In this document: positions 25,501 to 34,661 of the stretch, piece after piece
How the letters are laid out: each line of letters starts with the position of its first letter
How positions within the stretch are numbered: position 1 is the first letter of the stretch
DNA from: Duganella dendranthematis
GTDB lineage: Bacteria > Pseudomonadota > Gammaproteobacteria > Burkholderiales > Burkholderiaceae_D
Direction of reading: 5' to 3'
Assembly (NCBI RefSeq): GCF_012849375.1
Contig: NZ_CP051684.1
Coordinates: forward strand, 620,001 to 684,000
Length of the DNA: 64,000 nucleotides
Translations under genes and position numbers: made by a program
The notes under the pieces: model-generated
Database searches by the model: none
Told to the model about the DNA's origin: nothing
The model's input: the letters and a program-made list of their open reading frames with translations, nothing else

Positions 25501-27286
25501 CGACGGTGCCGCTGGCGCCGTTCAGCACAATATTGTCGGCCACGAAGGACAGCACTGCCGGGCTGCCGGCGCTGGTCGCCACACTGCTGCTGGCGCCCAG
25601 CGTGATGGTGCCGCCGGCCACATTGGCGCGCGCGTCCAGGTTGCCGCCGGCCAGATCCACCTTGCCGTCGATGTTGACGTAGGCGCCGGTCAACGTCGCG
25701 TTCTTGCCACCGGTGCGCAGGATGTAAGCGTTGTTGGCGGCGCTGGCCAGTGTGATGCCGCCGATACCGGTGGCGTTGCCGCTGGCGGCATCATTGGCGG
25801 TCAGCGTGACGCCGCCGCCCATGTAGATCGGCGCGTTGACCTTGATGTCATTGCCGGCCTGCACGGTCAGCGACGCACTGGAGTCGTTCGAAATACTGCT
25901 GCTGATGGTGACGTCGCGCTTGGCTTGCAGCACAACGTTGGAGGAGGAATCCGTAATCAAGCCGGCGCCGATGGACGTCAGGTCTGTAAGCAGACTGACG
26001 CCAAAGGTGGCAACGTCGCTCAGCTGCGTGAGCGTTGTGCCGCCAACCACCTCGATATCCAGCGGATCGAGCAGCCAGCTGCCGGTCTTGCCGCTGGCCG
26101 CGCCTGTGTTCACGCGCGCGCCGGCCACGTCAAGATAATCGCCGGAGGTTTCCACCTGGCCGCCATTGCCGCTCTGCGCGGCGCCGCGTGCGTAGATCGA
26201 ACCGTACATGCGCGTCGCGTCCTGGCTCCACACCACTACCGTGCCGCCATTGCCGCCCTGAGTCGCATCGGCGCTGATGACCACGTCCTTGCCGACGTAG
26301 GTCGACTCGGCATTGACCACCGCCGCGTTCTTGCCCTGATAGTCGCCGCCGACCAGGACCTTGCCGCCGCCAGCCGCGCCGCTGGCGTCCACTACCGCAT
26401 TGCCGGTCACGCCAACCTGCCGGCCCAGCAGCAAGATATCGCCGCCGGTGTTCTGATCACTGCCGGTGGCGCTGGTGACACTGCCCGCCTCCACCAGCGT
26501 GGTGGCGCTGGCCTTGAGGACTATCTTGCCGTTCTCGCCGCGCACCGCGCTGTTGGCGTTGATCACGCCGCGTTGATTGACCAGCGCGCCGTACACGCCC
26601 ACGCGCCCGCCCTGCGCCACGATGCTGCCCAGATTCAGCGCCTGATCAGCCGGCGCCGACACCACCACCTGCACATTCGGATCTTTCGAGTCGAACAGCT
26701 GCACGCTATGGCCGGCAGCCAGCACCACATCGCCATTCGGCGCGGTGATGACGCCGCTGTTTTCCACCGATGGCGCGATCAGGAAGATCTGGCCGCCGGA
26801 CGGCGTGGTAATCGTGCCCTGGTTGCTGACCTTGCCCGCGACATCGCCAGCTGTGAAGTTGTTTTTACCGGCCAGGAAATCGGCGTTGGAAATATTCAGG
26901 CTCGACGCCACCAGGCCGTTGACGTCCACGCGCGCGCCGGCGCCGAACACCACGCCGTTCGGATTAATCAGGAACACCTTGCCGTTCGATTGCAGCGAAC
27001 CGAGGATCAGGCTAGGGTCCACGCCGGTCACCCGGTTCAGCACCTTGCTGTCGCTGCTTTGCTGGATGAAACGGGTGACCTCGTCGGCGGCTATCGAAAA
27101 TCCCTGCCAGTTGATGATGGCGTTCGGCGTATTGGTAATCGTAAAGGTCTTGCCTTGCTGGCTGAAGCTCGCCTGCCCCGCCACCACGGTCGGGTTGACG
27201 GGCGCCGCCTGGACGCTGGCGTAACAGGCCGCCACCATCATGGCGAGGGCTTTGCGGCGCAAGTTAAAACGTGGGGTCGGTTTCAT
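22484..27286 (-). CDS. TpsA-type filamentous hemagglutinin-like exoprotein
   Basis: A 1600-residue secreted protein. After a long signal peptide (basic start, then [15 protein letters not shown]) comes the TPS secretion domain of about 110 residues: [49 protein letters not shown] segment and the [15 protein letters not shown] motif. The long middle is made of beta-helix repeats rich in Gly, Ser, Asn and Thr. Near the C-terminus an approximately 125-residue Pro-Thr-Val repeat precedes a short ending with two close cysteines ([10 protein letters not shown]) and a last YCN. The repeat may span the outer membrane or stalk, and the cysteines may tether the protein. The cognate tpsB lies 17 bases upstream. 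Confidence 0.93.
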   Translation of the reverse strand: MKPTPRFNLRRKALAMMVAACYASVQAAPVNPTVVAGQASFSQQGKTFTITNTPNAIINWQGFSIAADEVTRFIQQSSDSKVLNRVTGVDPSLILGSLQSNGKVFLINPNGVVFGAGARVDVNGLVASSLNISNADFLAGKNNFTAGDVAGKVSNQGTITTPSGGQIFLIAPSVENSGVITAPNGDVVLAAGHSVQLFDSKDPNVQVVVSAPADQALNLGSIVAQGGRVGVYGALVNQRGVINANSAVRGENGKIVLKASATTLVEAGSVTSATGSDQNTGGDILLLGRQVGVTGNAVVDASGAAGGGKVLVGGDYQGKNAAVVNAESTYVGKDVVISADATQGGNGGTVVVWSQDATRMYGSIYARGAAQSGNGGQVETSGDYLDVAGARVNTGAASGKTGSWLLDPLDIEVVGGTTLTQLSDVATFGVSLLTDLTSIGAGLITDSSSNVVLQAKRDVTISSSISNDSSASLTVQAGNDIKVNAPIYMGGGVTLTANDAASGNATGIGGITLASAANNAYILRTGGKNATLTGAYVNIDGKVDLAGGNLDARANVAGGTITLGASSSVATSAGSPAVLSFVADNIVLNGASGTVGSGASDGNDSVSFAAYTAGRGITLGGSNANALSLSAAALGSVSTGTLSIGDGAAGAVTVAGPLDLSSGGASGQLNLTGASIAIDGALTVAHGLNLNATNSLSGTGAITADSLSANGASVALTGANNVDNISGAARTAGFSFSSVDDMNIGGNISAVTGITLNSGGGIQQTGSSALTANSLAVTATGAARLNGSSNQIAALSATSVGSLSFTNSASQALTLNAVTLTGDYGDGTISIRTSGDLLVSGALNAKTQSVTLMGANITGSGVITASYLDAIAGGSVGLSGANLVDRVTGSSNGNFGYSGAGDYVVSNIDAGQNSIALSGPGNIFQTVDDGALRALSLSVSTPGEVSLLGNNRITALSATDVGSLSLYNGQALTLGNVSLSSGSTGAVNVEATGITVSGTLNGRAQKVSLSGGSVVVSHTGTAGTFEIGADALTLAADLTSSYAIVHPYSSDYKMVIGTNAGCGGDCLAVSNLWHLSAPSVTLGSTDATLNLGNITVAGIIGGNGGTLATRNAATTRIALFSNSGHITQTGAIDVQDLALQTSDNIMLTNSGNTVTNLAVAQTGSGHLHFANTGTLAIAQLDGIDGVSSNGDVELSVTGGGVVRGSGMALTADSLTLNTTGGVGANGSPLVTEVSDLTVTNTAGSSSMAGIYIANTNHNTQMMTVHDVTQVNAGGGNGGAISIDNTGGMKIAGTVATTTGAIALQTHSPLVVDGSVASDSGNITLAAGTGYDVSNTITIGNGAVVKSISGHVAVTATSYSSAGQVQDVNGAVTATLVPAPTPTPTPTPTPTPTPTPTPMPTPTPTPTPTPVPTPVPTPVPTPTPVPTPVPTPVPTPVPTPVPTPVPTPVPTPVPTPVPTPVPTPVPTPVPTPVPTPVPTPVPTPVPTPVPTPVPTPVPTPTPTPPPSADICTIAPNSALCQVLSPPTASEPVKPVQQASNEVIKTLSTSDGVPGSSSSGSSSSGGAATSSTPDDSKKTDKVEATSDKTGTKNEPTKKTYCN
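22782..23160. repeat. Tandem low-complexity repeat inside tpsA encoding PTPT/PVPT units
   Basis: About 380 bases of imperfect tandem repeat, units of 6 bp (GGCGTT on the plus strand) and 12 bp (such as GGCGTCGGTACA). On the coding minus strand they encode runs of PT and PVPT. Synonymous variation between units (GGTACA, GGTACT, GGCACA, GGTACC) shows an older array with later changes. Its unit lengths are multiples of three, so copy-number change keeps the reading frame. Confidence 0.93.
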
Positions 27287-27302
27287 CTTGTCTCTTCTTT
27301 AC

Positions 27303-28904
27303 TTAGTAAGCCACGCCCAGGCGCAGGTGCAGGCGGTTGGCGTCGGCGCGGGTGGTGAGGCCGGCCTTGGTCACGTGGCCATAGTCCAGTTGCAGATTCA
27401 CATACGTCGACAGCACCAGGCGCGCGCCGAGGCCGGCGCTGGCGATGGTGGTGGTATCGAGGTCGCCCGGCTGCGCCTTGTTGCGGCTGACGTAGGCTGT
27501 ATCGTAGAAACCCAGCAGGCGGCAGTTCCAGCCCGCGCGCGTGCACAGGTTGGGCGTGTAGACCTCCAGGTTGAGGCTGACGCCGGAATCGTTGGAAATT
27601 TCACGCTCGATGAAACCGCGCACCGACGTGGCGCCACCGGCGCCGAACTGCTCGCCGGGAATCAGCGCATCGCGCGTGTACTGGCCGTTGACGATGGCCC
27701 GCAGCTGCCAGTCGCTGACCAGCGCGCGCGTGACGCTGCCGGCGAAGCGCAACACGGTGTAGTCCGCTTTAGCGTTCAGGCGCGCGGCGGTGAAGGCGCC
27801 CTGATCGCCGTTGGCGCCGCCGGAGATATTGCGCAGCAGCGTCAGCTGGCCGCCGACCTCGCCTTGCGGGATAGGCGCATTCACCTGATAACTGACGCTG
27901 ACCGGATGCACCGTCACATCATTGCCCAGCTCAACACCGTCGTACTGCACGCTGTTCTTGAACGCTTTCACATCAACGCCGTAGGACAGCCTCGACTCGA
28001 CTTCGCCGCGCTTGGCCAGCGCCTGGTTATAGCGCGCGCCGTATACCGCGCCCTTGCCGCTGACGGCCAGATTGAGCAAGCCGGCGCTGATGGTGCCGGA
28101 ATCAACGTTGGAATAGCTGGCGAACAAGTCCAGCGAGTCACCCAGGTCATACAGCGGAATATGGTAGCCGGCGCCATACACCTTGACCCGGCCCGGTTCC
28201 TCGGCCGAGGTGGTGTATTGCAGCGAACCCACATGGTCGCGGCCGAACAGGTTGGCGTTTTGCAGCACCACGCCGACGTGGGTCTTGCCGGTGCCCTCGG
28301 TGCCGGTGTTGTCGGCGTTGGCCATGACCTTCCACGGCGACTCATCCTTGACGTCCAGCAGCGCATCGACCTCGTCGTCGCGCTCGCCGCCTTGCAGCTT
28401 CATCGTCACCTGCTTGGAGGGATTCTCGTTGCCCTGCTTCAGGTTGGCCGACACCGCCGTCAGATCCGGCGAGCGGCCCGGCTGCAAGGCCGGCAGGCTG
28501 CGGCGGATATTGGCTTCGTCGAAATAGCGGTTGTTCTTGACCGTTACGCGGCCGATTTTCGTCTCCACCACGCGCAGCGTCACCACGCCGCCGTTCAGCT
28601 CCTGCTCCGGCAGCTCGACGGTGACGATGTTGTAGCCGTGCTGGTGATAGCGCGCCTCCAAGGCTTCCAGCGCGCGCTGGACATCGCCGAAATCGCGCTG
28701 CTGGCCGCTGTAGCCGGCCAGTACGGCGTCGATTTCGGCCTGCGGCAACAAGGTATTGCCCTTGACGTCAAAGCGGGAAATCTCAAAGCGGATGACACCA
28801 TCGTCCGCCGCGCCCCACGCCGACGCCACTGCAGCGGCAAGAAAGGAAGCTGCAAGCAGGCGCGTGATTTTATATTTCATGTTGTGACGCATGACGGATG
28901 GCAT
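27303..28904 (-). CDS. TpsB/FhaC-type two-partner secretion transporter
   Basis: A 533-residue outer-membrane protein of the ShlB/FhaC/HecB family. It has a signal peptide (ITRLLAASFLAAAVASAWGA), a POTRA_2-type region (FDVKGNTLLPQAEIDAVL, YHQHGYNIVTVELPEQELNGGVVTLRVVE), a second POTRA-like segment (VKNNRYFDEANIRRSLP) and a 16-stranded barrel. The latter includes FGAGGATSVRGF, the conserved Vxx-GF-type L6 tip motif. The start is uncertain among ATGs at 28904, 28892 and 28880; none has a clear Shine-Dalgarno, and 28880 (MKYKITRLL) gives the cleanest signal peptide. It secretes the TpsA protein encoded downstream. Confidence 0.92.
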   Translation of the reverse strand: MPSVMRHNMKYKITRLLAASFLAAAVASAWGAADDGVIRFEISRFDVKGNTLLPQAEIDAVLAGYSGQQRDFGDVQRALEALEARYHQHGYNIVTVELPEQELNGGVVTLRVVETKIGRVTVKNNRYFDEANIRRSLPALQPGRSPDLTAVSANLKQGNENPSKQVTMKLQGGERDDEVDALLDVKDESPWKVMANADNTGTEGTGKTHVGVVLQNANLFGRDHVGSLQYTTSAEEPGRVKVYGAGYHIPLYDLGDSLDLFASYSNVDSGTISAGLLNLAVSGKGAVYGARYNQALAKRGEVESRLSYGVDVKAFKNSVQYDGVELGNDVTVHPVSVSYQVNAPIPQGEVGGQLTLLRNISGGANGDQGAFTAARLNAKADYTVLRFAGSVTRALVSDWQLRAIVNGQYTRDALIPGEQFGAGGATSVRGFIEREISNDSGVSLNLEVYTPNLCTRAGWNCRLLGFYDTAYVSRNKAQPGDLDTTTIASAGLGARLVLSTYVNLQLDYGHVTKAGLTTRADANRLHLRLGVAY

Positions 28905-29022
28905 TCGATTGACTGGGGTGAGGTACGGGCTAAAAAATAGCCCCAGGGAAACTTTTTATTGAAGTGTAAACTGCCTTGGCACGAATCGCCATGTAATTCT
29001 GTCGATTGTTACTTTTTAAGTA

Positions 29023-31287
29023 TTATTTTGTGTCATAGGTGGTAACACCGTCCCAACTTTCGCCCGGCGGATGGGCGCGGTAGTGGGCAATGCGGTCGCG
29101 GTACAGCTGGTACAGGCCGCGCTGCGGCGACAGTGCCTGCAATGCTGCAAGCTGCGCTTCGGCCTCGCCCCAGCGTTGCGCGCGGACGGCGGCCAGCGCC
29201 GCGTGCCAGCTTGCCAGTTCGGCGCGGGTGGCGTCGTCCACCTCGGCATCCAGCGCCAGCGGCTCGAAAATCGCCACCGGCTCGTTCTTGCCCTTGACCC
29301 GCACCAGGTCCAGTTCGCGGTAGCAGAATTCCGGCGCTGCCGCGCGCGTGGCCTCGCCCACCGCGATGCCGACGCCATACACCTTGGTGATGCCCTCCAG
29401 CCGCGAACCCAGATTGACGGCATCGCCCATCACCGTGTACGCGCGGCGGATGTTGGAGCCCATGTCGCCCACGTGCATCAGGCCGGAGTTGAGGCCGATG
29501 CCGATCTTTAGTTCTGGCCAGCCGCGCGCGATGAAGTCGTCGTTCAGGCGGCGCGCGCTGGCTTGCATCAGCAGCGAGGTGGCGACCGCACGGCGGGCAT
29601 GGTCGCTGAAGTGCACCGGCGCGCCCCAGAACGCCATCACGGCGTCGCCGATGTATTTGTCCAGCGTGCCCTGGTGGGCGCTGCGGATGTCTTCCGACAT
29701 CGCCGTCAGGTACAGGTTGATGTATTCGCGCAGCTGCTTCGGCGTCAGATCTTCCGAGATGGTGGTAAAGCCGCGCACGTCGACGAACATCACGGTCAGC
29801 TCGCGGCTTTCGCCATCCATATTGTATTGGGCAGGATTCTCGGCCATCTGCGCCACCAGTTCCGGCGCCACGTATTCGCCGAAGCGCGACACCAGCCCGC
29901 GGTTGCGGCGCACTTCAAAGAAGTAGCCCCAGGCCACGTTCAGCACGAACACGGCGGCGATCAGCACCAGCGTCATCGCCATCTTCAGCACCGCGTCCAT
30001 CTCGGTGTAGCTCCAGTAGTTGAAGCCGAACACCGCAGCGGCCAGGGCCGCCGCCAGCAGCATCGACGGCAGCGGCGCCAGCACGCCGAGTGCCAGCGCC
30101 AGCACGCCGCCCACCACCAGAACCTGGATCGCCTCGATGCCATCGGCATAATCCGGCCGCACTTTGAAGCGGTCGTCGAGGATGGATTTGATCATGTTGG
30201 CGTGCACCTCGACACCGGGGTAGGCGCTGCTGACCGGCGTGGCGCGCAAGTCCAGCAGGCCGGGCGCGGTGGTGCCGATCAGGATGATGCGGTCGGCCAG
30301 CACCTCTTGCTTGACGCGGCCGGCCAGCACGTCAGCTGCCGACACGTACGGGAAGGCGCCGCCTTGGGGGCCGCCGGTGCCGCGAAACTCGATCAGGTTG
30401 GACAGGTTTTCACCGACCGCGATGTGCAGCGGTACTTTCTCCTGGCCGACGAACATCAGCAGCGTGTCGAGGCCGCCGTTGGCGCGCTGCCGGGCCGACA
30501 TCTCGGCCACATTGGTTTCCCACAACGGCGTGATGGCGCGCGCCTGCAAGGCTACCGCCGCCGTCGCCAGCGACAGCGTCGGATAGAAGCCATCACCGAT
30601 GCGCATCAGTAGCGCGGTGTGACGCAGGATGCCGTCCGGGTCCGGCAAGGCGGTGAAGATGCCGCCGCTGGCCGCCGCGCCCTGCAAGCGGTCGAGGTTG
30701 GCCAGGTAGCCGTTGGAGGCGACGGCCGGCAGTTCGCGGCCGTTCAGCGTGTCGGTATTAAAGAAGGGATTGGGCAGCTTGCCCTTGCGCTGGTTCTCGG
30801 CCACGTTATAGCCCAGCACCACCGGCTGGTCTTCCAATGCCTTGACCAGCAGGCCGTCGTAGTCCAGCTGTTCTTTGAGGCCGGCGACGCGGGCGCCGAA
30901 GCCGCCGACGTCCTTCAGTTCGCGCTGCGCCAATTGCTCCAGTACGTCGTAGCCGGAGGTGTTGTCGGCTTCGGCGAAGACGATGTCGAAGCCGGCCGCT
31001 GCCACGCCGTAGTGCTCGGTCAGCTGCGTGACCAGCTGGGCGACGATCTTGCGGTTCCACGGAAAGTGGCCGACTTCGGCGATGCTTTTTTCATCGATAT
31101 CGACCACCACGATGCGCGGGTCCAGCACCGGCTTGACCAGCCGCATGCGTAAATCGGCAAAGAATGTGTCCATGCGCTCGACGGCGTCGATGTGCAGCGC
31201 GCCCGACACTTGCAACACCGCCAGCGCCGTCAGCAGCAGGCCGAGCGCCCAGCGCAGGCCGTACTTTTTAAGCGTTTTGATCCGCAC
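29023..31287 (-). CDS. CHASE2-domain class III adenylate cyclase
   Basis: A 754-residue protein: N-terminal membrane helix, an extracytoplasmic CHASE2 sensor domain (about residues 35-380; includes VVVDIDEKSIAEVGHFPW and IILIGTTAPGLLDLRATPV), three membrane helices (about 390-455) and a class III cyclase domain. The latter has VMFVDVRGFTTISEDL and DKYIGDAVMAFWGAP (metal Asp residues; Lys of adenine recognition), and YTVMGDAVNLGSRLEG (Asp of adenine recognition, transition-state Asn/Arg). The residues predict ATP as substrate and cAMP as product. A short helical tail follows. Its start overlaps the end of the GAF-HD-GYP gene by 20 bases. Confidence 0.92.
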   Translation of the reverse strand: MRIKTLKKYGLRWALGLLLTALAVLQVSGALHIDAVERMDTFFADLRMRLVKPVLDPRIVVVDIDEKSIAEVGHFPWNRKIVAQLVTQLTEHYGVAAAGFDIVFAEADNTSGYDVLEQLAQRELKDVGGFGARVAGLKEQLDYDGLLVKALEDQPVVLGYNVAENQRKGKLPNPFFNTDTLNGRELPAVASNGYLANLDRLQGAAASGGIFTALPDPDGILRHTALLMRIGDGFYPTLSLATAAVALQARAITPLWETNVAEMSARQRANGGLDTLLMFVGQEKVPLHIAVGENLSNLIEFRGTGGPQGGAFPYVSAADVLAGRVKQEVLADRIILIGTTAPGLLDLRATPVSSAYPGVEVHANMIKSILDDRFKVRPDYADGIEAIQVLVVGGVLALALGVLAPLPSMLLAAALAAAVFGFNYWSYTEMDAVLKMAMTLVLIAAVFVLNVAWGYFFEVRRNRGLVSRFGEYVAPELVAQMAENPAQYNMDGESRELTVMFVDVRGFTTISEDLTPKQLREYINLYLTAMSEDIRSAHQGTLDKYIGDAVMAFWGAPVHFSDHARRAVATSLLMQASARRLNDDFIARGWPELKIGIGLNSGLMHVGDMGSNIRRAYTVMGDAVNLGSRLEGITKVYGVGIAVGEATRAAAPEFCYRELDLVRVKGKNEPVAIFEPLALDAEVDDATRAELASWHAALAAVRAQRWGEAEAQLAALQALSPQRGLYQLYRDRIAHYRAHPPGESWDGVTTYDTK

Positions 31288-32911
31288 GATAACCAGGGAT
31301 CTGCGTTTCGTCGATGAAGTCGATCTGTTTTTCGTCCATGTTCTTGTGGGCGAATTCCAGGTAAATCTTGTTGCGGATGAAGATGTCGAACAGGTCCGGA
31401 TCGATGTGGCCGTTCAGCGCGAAATGGCCGAGGATGCGCAGCGACTCCGACAGCATCTTGCCCTTCTTGTACGGGCGGTCCTTGGCGGTCAGCGCCTCGA
31501 AGATATCGGCAATCGCCATCACCCGCGCCTGCACCGACATCTGGTCCTTGGTCAGGCCGCGCGGATAGCCCTTGCCGTCCATGCGCTCGTGGTGGCCGCC
31601 GGCGTATTCGGGCACGTTCTTCAAGTGCTTCGGCCACGGCAGCGCCTCCAGCATCTTGATCGTCATCGAGATGTGGTTGTTGATTTCCTTGCGTTCCGGT
31701 TCGGTGAGCGTACCGAACTTGATGGTCAGGTTGGTCAGCTCGTCGGCGCTGAGGAAGGCTTGTTCGGCGCCGTCCGGACCGGTCCAGCGGCGCTGGCCGA
31801 TCTGGCGCACGCGCGCCTGGTCGTCCGGCTGCATGCCCTCGCCGCCGACGTTGGCGTAGCGGATGAAGTCGCGCTCTTCGCGCAGCGCGGCCTGTTGCTG
31901 CGCCAGCTCGGCATCGATGGCGGCATGGTCGGCGCCCGCGCCGGTGCCAACCTCCAGCTTGCGCTTGAGGGCGGCGATTTCAGCGTCGCGCAGCAGCACT
32001 TCAAAGCGCGTGTCCACCAGCGCGATGCGGTCGAAAATGGTTTCCAGCTTGGTGGCCTTGTCGACCACGTGTACCGGCGTGGTGATCTTGCCGCAATCGT
32101 GCAGCAGGCCGGCCAGCCACAATTCCTTGCGGTCGGCGTCGTTCATCTGGAAATCGGCCAGCGGGCCGGTGTCCGTGTTGTGCACGGCCTCGGCCAGCAT
32201 CATGGTCAGCTCGGGCACGAACTGGCAATGGCGGCCGGTGTACGGCGACTTTTCGTCGATGCCGATGTTGATCAGGTTCACCAGGGATTCCAGCAGCTCT
32301 TCCAGTTGCGCGATAAGGCGCTGGTGGGTCAGCGCCACCGCCGCCTGCGCCGCCAGGGCTTCGATGAAACGCTGGTCGGTCTGGGTGAAGGCGCGGATCT
32401 CGCCGGTTTCAGTATCCTTGGAATTGATCAGTTGCAGCACGCCCACCAGTTCGCCTTCGTGGTCGCTCATCGGCACCGTCAGGAAGGATTGCGAGTGGTA
32501 GTTGCGCAGCTGGTCGAACTTGACCATGCCGGAGAAGTTGAACACATCGGCCTTGTACACATCCTCGATGTTGACCGACAGGCCGAAGTGCGCGGCGTAG
32601 GCCGCCACCGCCGACAGGTTTTTCTCGCCGTCGTCGTTGTACAGCGGCACGCTGCCGGCCGTCACCGGCTGGCCGCTGGAGCCGCCCTGGTGGGTTTGCA
32701 GCGTGTCGTTGATGAGGATGTGAAAATTCAGCTGCCGCTTGTCGTCGCTGGGACGGTACAGCGTGCCGCCATCGGCATTGGTCATGCGCTTGGCGACGAT
32801 CAGTATGCGCTCCAGCAAGGAGTCGGTATCGTGGCTGCTGCCCAACTGAACGTTGAGTTCAGTCAGCTGATCCAGCCGCTCGGCGATTTGCGATTGATTC
32901 AACTCTTGCAT
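31268..32911 (-). CDS. GAF-HD-GYP phosphodiesterase with central insertion
   Basis: A 547-residue cytoplasmic protein. GAF domain about residues 25-195, then a helix to an HD-GYP domain. The metal site is retained: LLHDCGKI (His271-Asp272) and HHERMDGKGYPRGL (about 440-453), the full HD-GYP signature expected of c-di-GMP (or cGAMP/other cyclic dinucleotide) hydrolases. Between them, at about 290-405, an insertion with a coiled-coil part (EIAALKRKLEVG, DAELAQQQAALREERDF) separates the halves more than in standard HD-GYP domains. It overlaps the adenylate cyclase gene by 20 bases, so both are co-expressed. Confidence 0.92.
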   Translation of the reverse strand: MQELNQSQIAERLDQLTELNVQLGSSHDTDSLLERILIVAKRMTNADGGTLYRPSDDKRQLNFHILINDTLQTHQGGSSGQPVTAGSVPLYNDDGEKNLSAVAAYAAHFGLSVNIEDVYKADVFNFSGMVKFDQLRNYHSQSFLTVPMSDHEGELVGVLQLINSKDTETGEIRAFTQTDQRFIEALAAQAAVALTHQRLIAQLEELLESLVNLINIGIDEKSPYTGRHCQFVPELTMMLAEAVHNTDTGPLADFQMNDADRKELWLAGLLHDCGKITTPVHVVDKATKLETIFDRIALVDTRFEVLLRDAEIAALKRKLEVGTGAGADHAAIDAELAQQQAALREERDFIRYANVGGEGMQPDDQARVRQIGQRRWTGPDGAEQAFLSADELTNLTIKFGTLTEPERKEINNHISMTIKMLEALPWPKHLKNVPEYAGGHHERMDGKGYPRGLTKDQMSVQARVMAIADIFEALTAKDRPYKKGKMLSESLRILGHFALNGHIDPDLFDIFIRNKIYLEFAHKNMDEKQIDFIDETQIPGYRADQNA

Positions 32912-33041
32912 GGTTGCTTTTTAGATACCTGTGGAGGGGATGGCAGCGGCCGTACAATGAGCAGGCTCAGGGTGGAAGTGTATCTCTAGCGCAAGCTGTT
33001 GTACATCGGGAAATAGCGGGAAGCGATGAAATTGCATCGGC

Positions 33042-33063
33042 TTTTTCCCTGCGGCGGGAAAAA
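33042..33063. other. A/T-flanked hairpin upstream of the MBL gene
   Basis: TTTTTCCC (33042-33049) and GGGAAAAA (33056-33063) enclose a six-base loop, in the 228-base divergent region between the HD-GYP gene and the MBL gene. It could be an attenuator or a bidirectional terminator, but only three base pairs are GC, so this is weak. The rest of the gap shows no gene. Confidence 0.3.
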
Positions 33064-33140
33064 AAAGCTATCATCGGCTGTAGGTAATGCGGCAACACAC
33101 CAAATAGCAAGAATAAAAAAGTACACCAGGGATTTTGCGT

Positions 33141-34037
33141 ATGAAATTCACATTTTGGGGAGTCCGTGGTTCGATTCCCTCCCCCGGTCCACGGACGGCG
33201 CGCTATGGTGGCAACACCACCTGCATCGAAGTCCGCACCGATGACGACACCCTGATCATTCTCGACGGCGGCACCGGCCTGTTTTCGCTGGCGCAATCGC
33301 TGATCCAGCAAAAAACCCGTCCTATCCACGCGAACATTTTCATTACCCACAGTCATTGGGATCACATCCACGGCCTGCCGTTTTTTACGCCGCTGTTTAT
33401 CCGCGACAGCCGGGTGCGGCTGCATGGCGTGACCGATCCGGTCACCGGCAACGGCATCGAACATGTGATGGGGGTGCAGCTACAGAACAGTTATTTCCCA
33501 GTCAGCGAAACGCAGATGGACGCGACCATTGAATACCAGACGCTGGAGGTGGACCAGCCGATCAGCGTGGGCGACGCCACGGTGAGCAATGTGGTGATGA
33601 ACCATCCGGTGACGGATCTGGGCTATCGGGTGGAATGCAATGGCCGCTCGCTGTTCTTCACCGGCGATCACGAACCGCACTACAACATTCATCCGGCCGG
33701 TCACCCGGAGCATGCGGCGTACGAAGCGTGGATGGCCGAGCGCAACGCCGCCATCGACGCCACGGTGCGCGGCGTCGATGCGTTAATCGTCGATTGTTCG
33801 TACACGCGCGAGGAATACCCCGCCAAGCAGGGCTGGGGGCACGGCACCTTCGACTCGGCGTTTGCACTGGCACTGCGCACCGGCGCCAAAACGCTGTTCT
33901 GCACCCACCATGAGCCGACCCGCAGCGACGATGAGCTGGAAGCCGTGTTCGCCGAAGTCATGGCGCGCCATGCGCCGGTGCTGGGCGATTTGAAGGTGGT
34001 GCTGGCTTACGAGGGTATGGAAGTCGAGCTAGCCTGA
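33141..34037 (+). CDS. MBL-fold metallohydrolase
   Basis: A 298-residue metallo-beta-lactamase-fold enzyme of the PF12706-type group. Typical N-terminus MKFTFWGVRGSIPSPGPRTARYGGNTTCIEV, the metal motif THSHWDHIHGLPFF (HxHxDH), a further His in VVMNHPVTDLGYRVE, GDHEPH and TLFCTHHEP. Substrate is not predictable; members include cyclic-nucleotide phosphodiesterase-like and tRNase Z-like enzymes. The ATG at 33141 is used rather than a TTG six bases before it. It is divergent from the cyclase/HD-GYP pair and ends directly against the next, convergent gene. Confidence 0.88.
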   Translation: MKFTFWGVRGSIPSPGPRTARYGGNTTCIEVRTDDDTLIILDGGTGLFSLAQSLIQQKTRPIHANIFITHSHWDHIHGLPFFTPLFIRDSRVRLHGVTDPVTGNGIEHVMGVQLQNSYFPVSETQMDATIEYQTLEVDQPISVGDATVSNVVMNHPVTDLGYRVECNGRSLFFTGDHEPHYNIHPAGHPEHAAYEAWMAERNAAIDATVRGVDALIVDCSYTREEYPAKQGWGHGTFDSAFALALRTGAKTLFCTHHEPTRSDDELEAVFAEVMARHAPVLGDLKVVLAYEGMEVELA

Positions 34038-34595
34038 TTAGCCGAGGTGCGGCGTCGGCAGCAGCATCGCCAGCGGTTGCTTGGGAATCACCGACATCAG
34101 GATGGTGCGCGCGGTCTGCATCAGCGAACCACGCGGTTTGCTGCGGCGGTCGGCCAGAGCCCGCAAGCGGGCCAGGCCGGCCTTGACGTTGAAGGATCGG
34201 CCGGCCAGCATGGCGTTCACCAGTTGCGTCGCCATTTTCAGCGACGGCGCGGCGGCGCTTTTCGCGCTATACGGCAGCACCATGCGATAGCGGCCCTGCA
34301 TGCGCGGCACCACGTCGACAAAGCCGACCGTCACTTCATTCAGCGCCAGACGGCGCAATTCCAGGGCAGTTTGTTGCACCAGTTCCACCACGGGCGGCAC
34401 AGCGTCGGCACGCTTGCCGACCAGGCCACGCAGACGGGCCAGGCCCGGCAAGGCGGCGTACAGTCGTTCCTGTAATTTTTCAGTTGCTTCTTCGCTGACG
34501 GCGTCCAGTTCGAGGATGCTCAGCAGGCAGGTTTGGGTAGAGTAGCGGTTGCCACTTTCCAGATAACGTTGGTCGATGATTTTCATGAGCAGCAT
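34038..34595 (-). CDS. Stand-alone protein similar to the cyanophycin synthetase N-terminal domain
   Basis: A 185-residue protein (182 if it starts at the ATG 34586). MKIIDQRYLESGNRYS resembles the CphA start (MKIL..R.LRGPN.WS). Further on, QQTALELRRLALNEVTVGFVDVV, GRYRMVLPY and ATQLVNAMLAGRSFNVKAGLARLRALA line up with CphA residues around the HVALELQ..VGFGRTR and VVFEY.. segments. The ATP-grasp and Mur-ligase domains of CphA are absent, and the region ends with GSLMQTARTILMSVIPKQPLAMLL. This is recognition by pattern, not a search. It may be a regulatory or substrate-binding single domain. Confidence 0.65.
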   Translation of the reverse strand: MLLMKIIDQRYLESGNRYSTQTCLLSILELDAVSEEATEKLQERLYAALPGLARLRGLVGKRADAVPPVVELVQQTALELRRLALNEVTVGFVDVVPRMQGRYRMVLPYSAKSAAAPSLKMATQLVNAMLAGRSFNVKAGLARLRALADRRSKPRGSLMQTARTILMSVIPKQPLAMLLPTPHLG

Positions 34596-34661
34596 TGTGC
34601 CCGTTGGCGACTGTGCGCGTAAGCAGCGCCGGGCGCGGCGACTTGTAAGACAAAACTTACA

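Noticed and set aside
23800..27358. Long plus-strand open frames opposite tpsA
   Set aside because: They are antisense shadows of the high-GC repetitive tpsA; they have no ribosome-binding sites and biased Arg/His/Ala composition.
33160..33200. GTGGTTCGATTCCCTCCCCC resembles a tRNA T-arm
   Set aside because: It is in frame inside the MBL gene (VRGSIPSPGP) and no acceptor, D or anticodon arms surround it.
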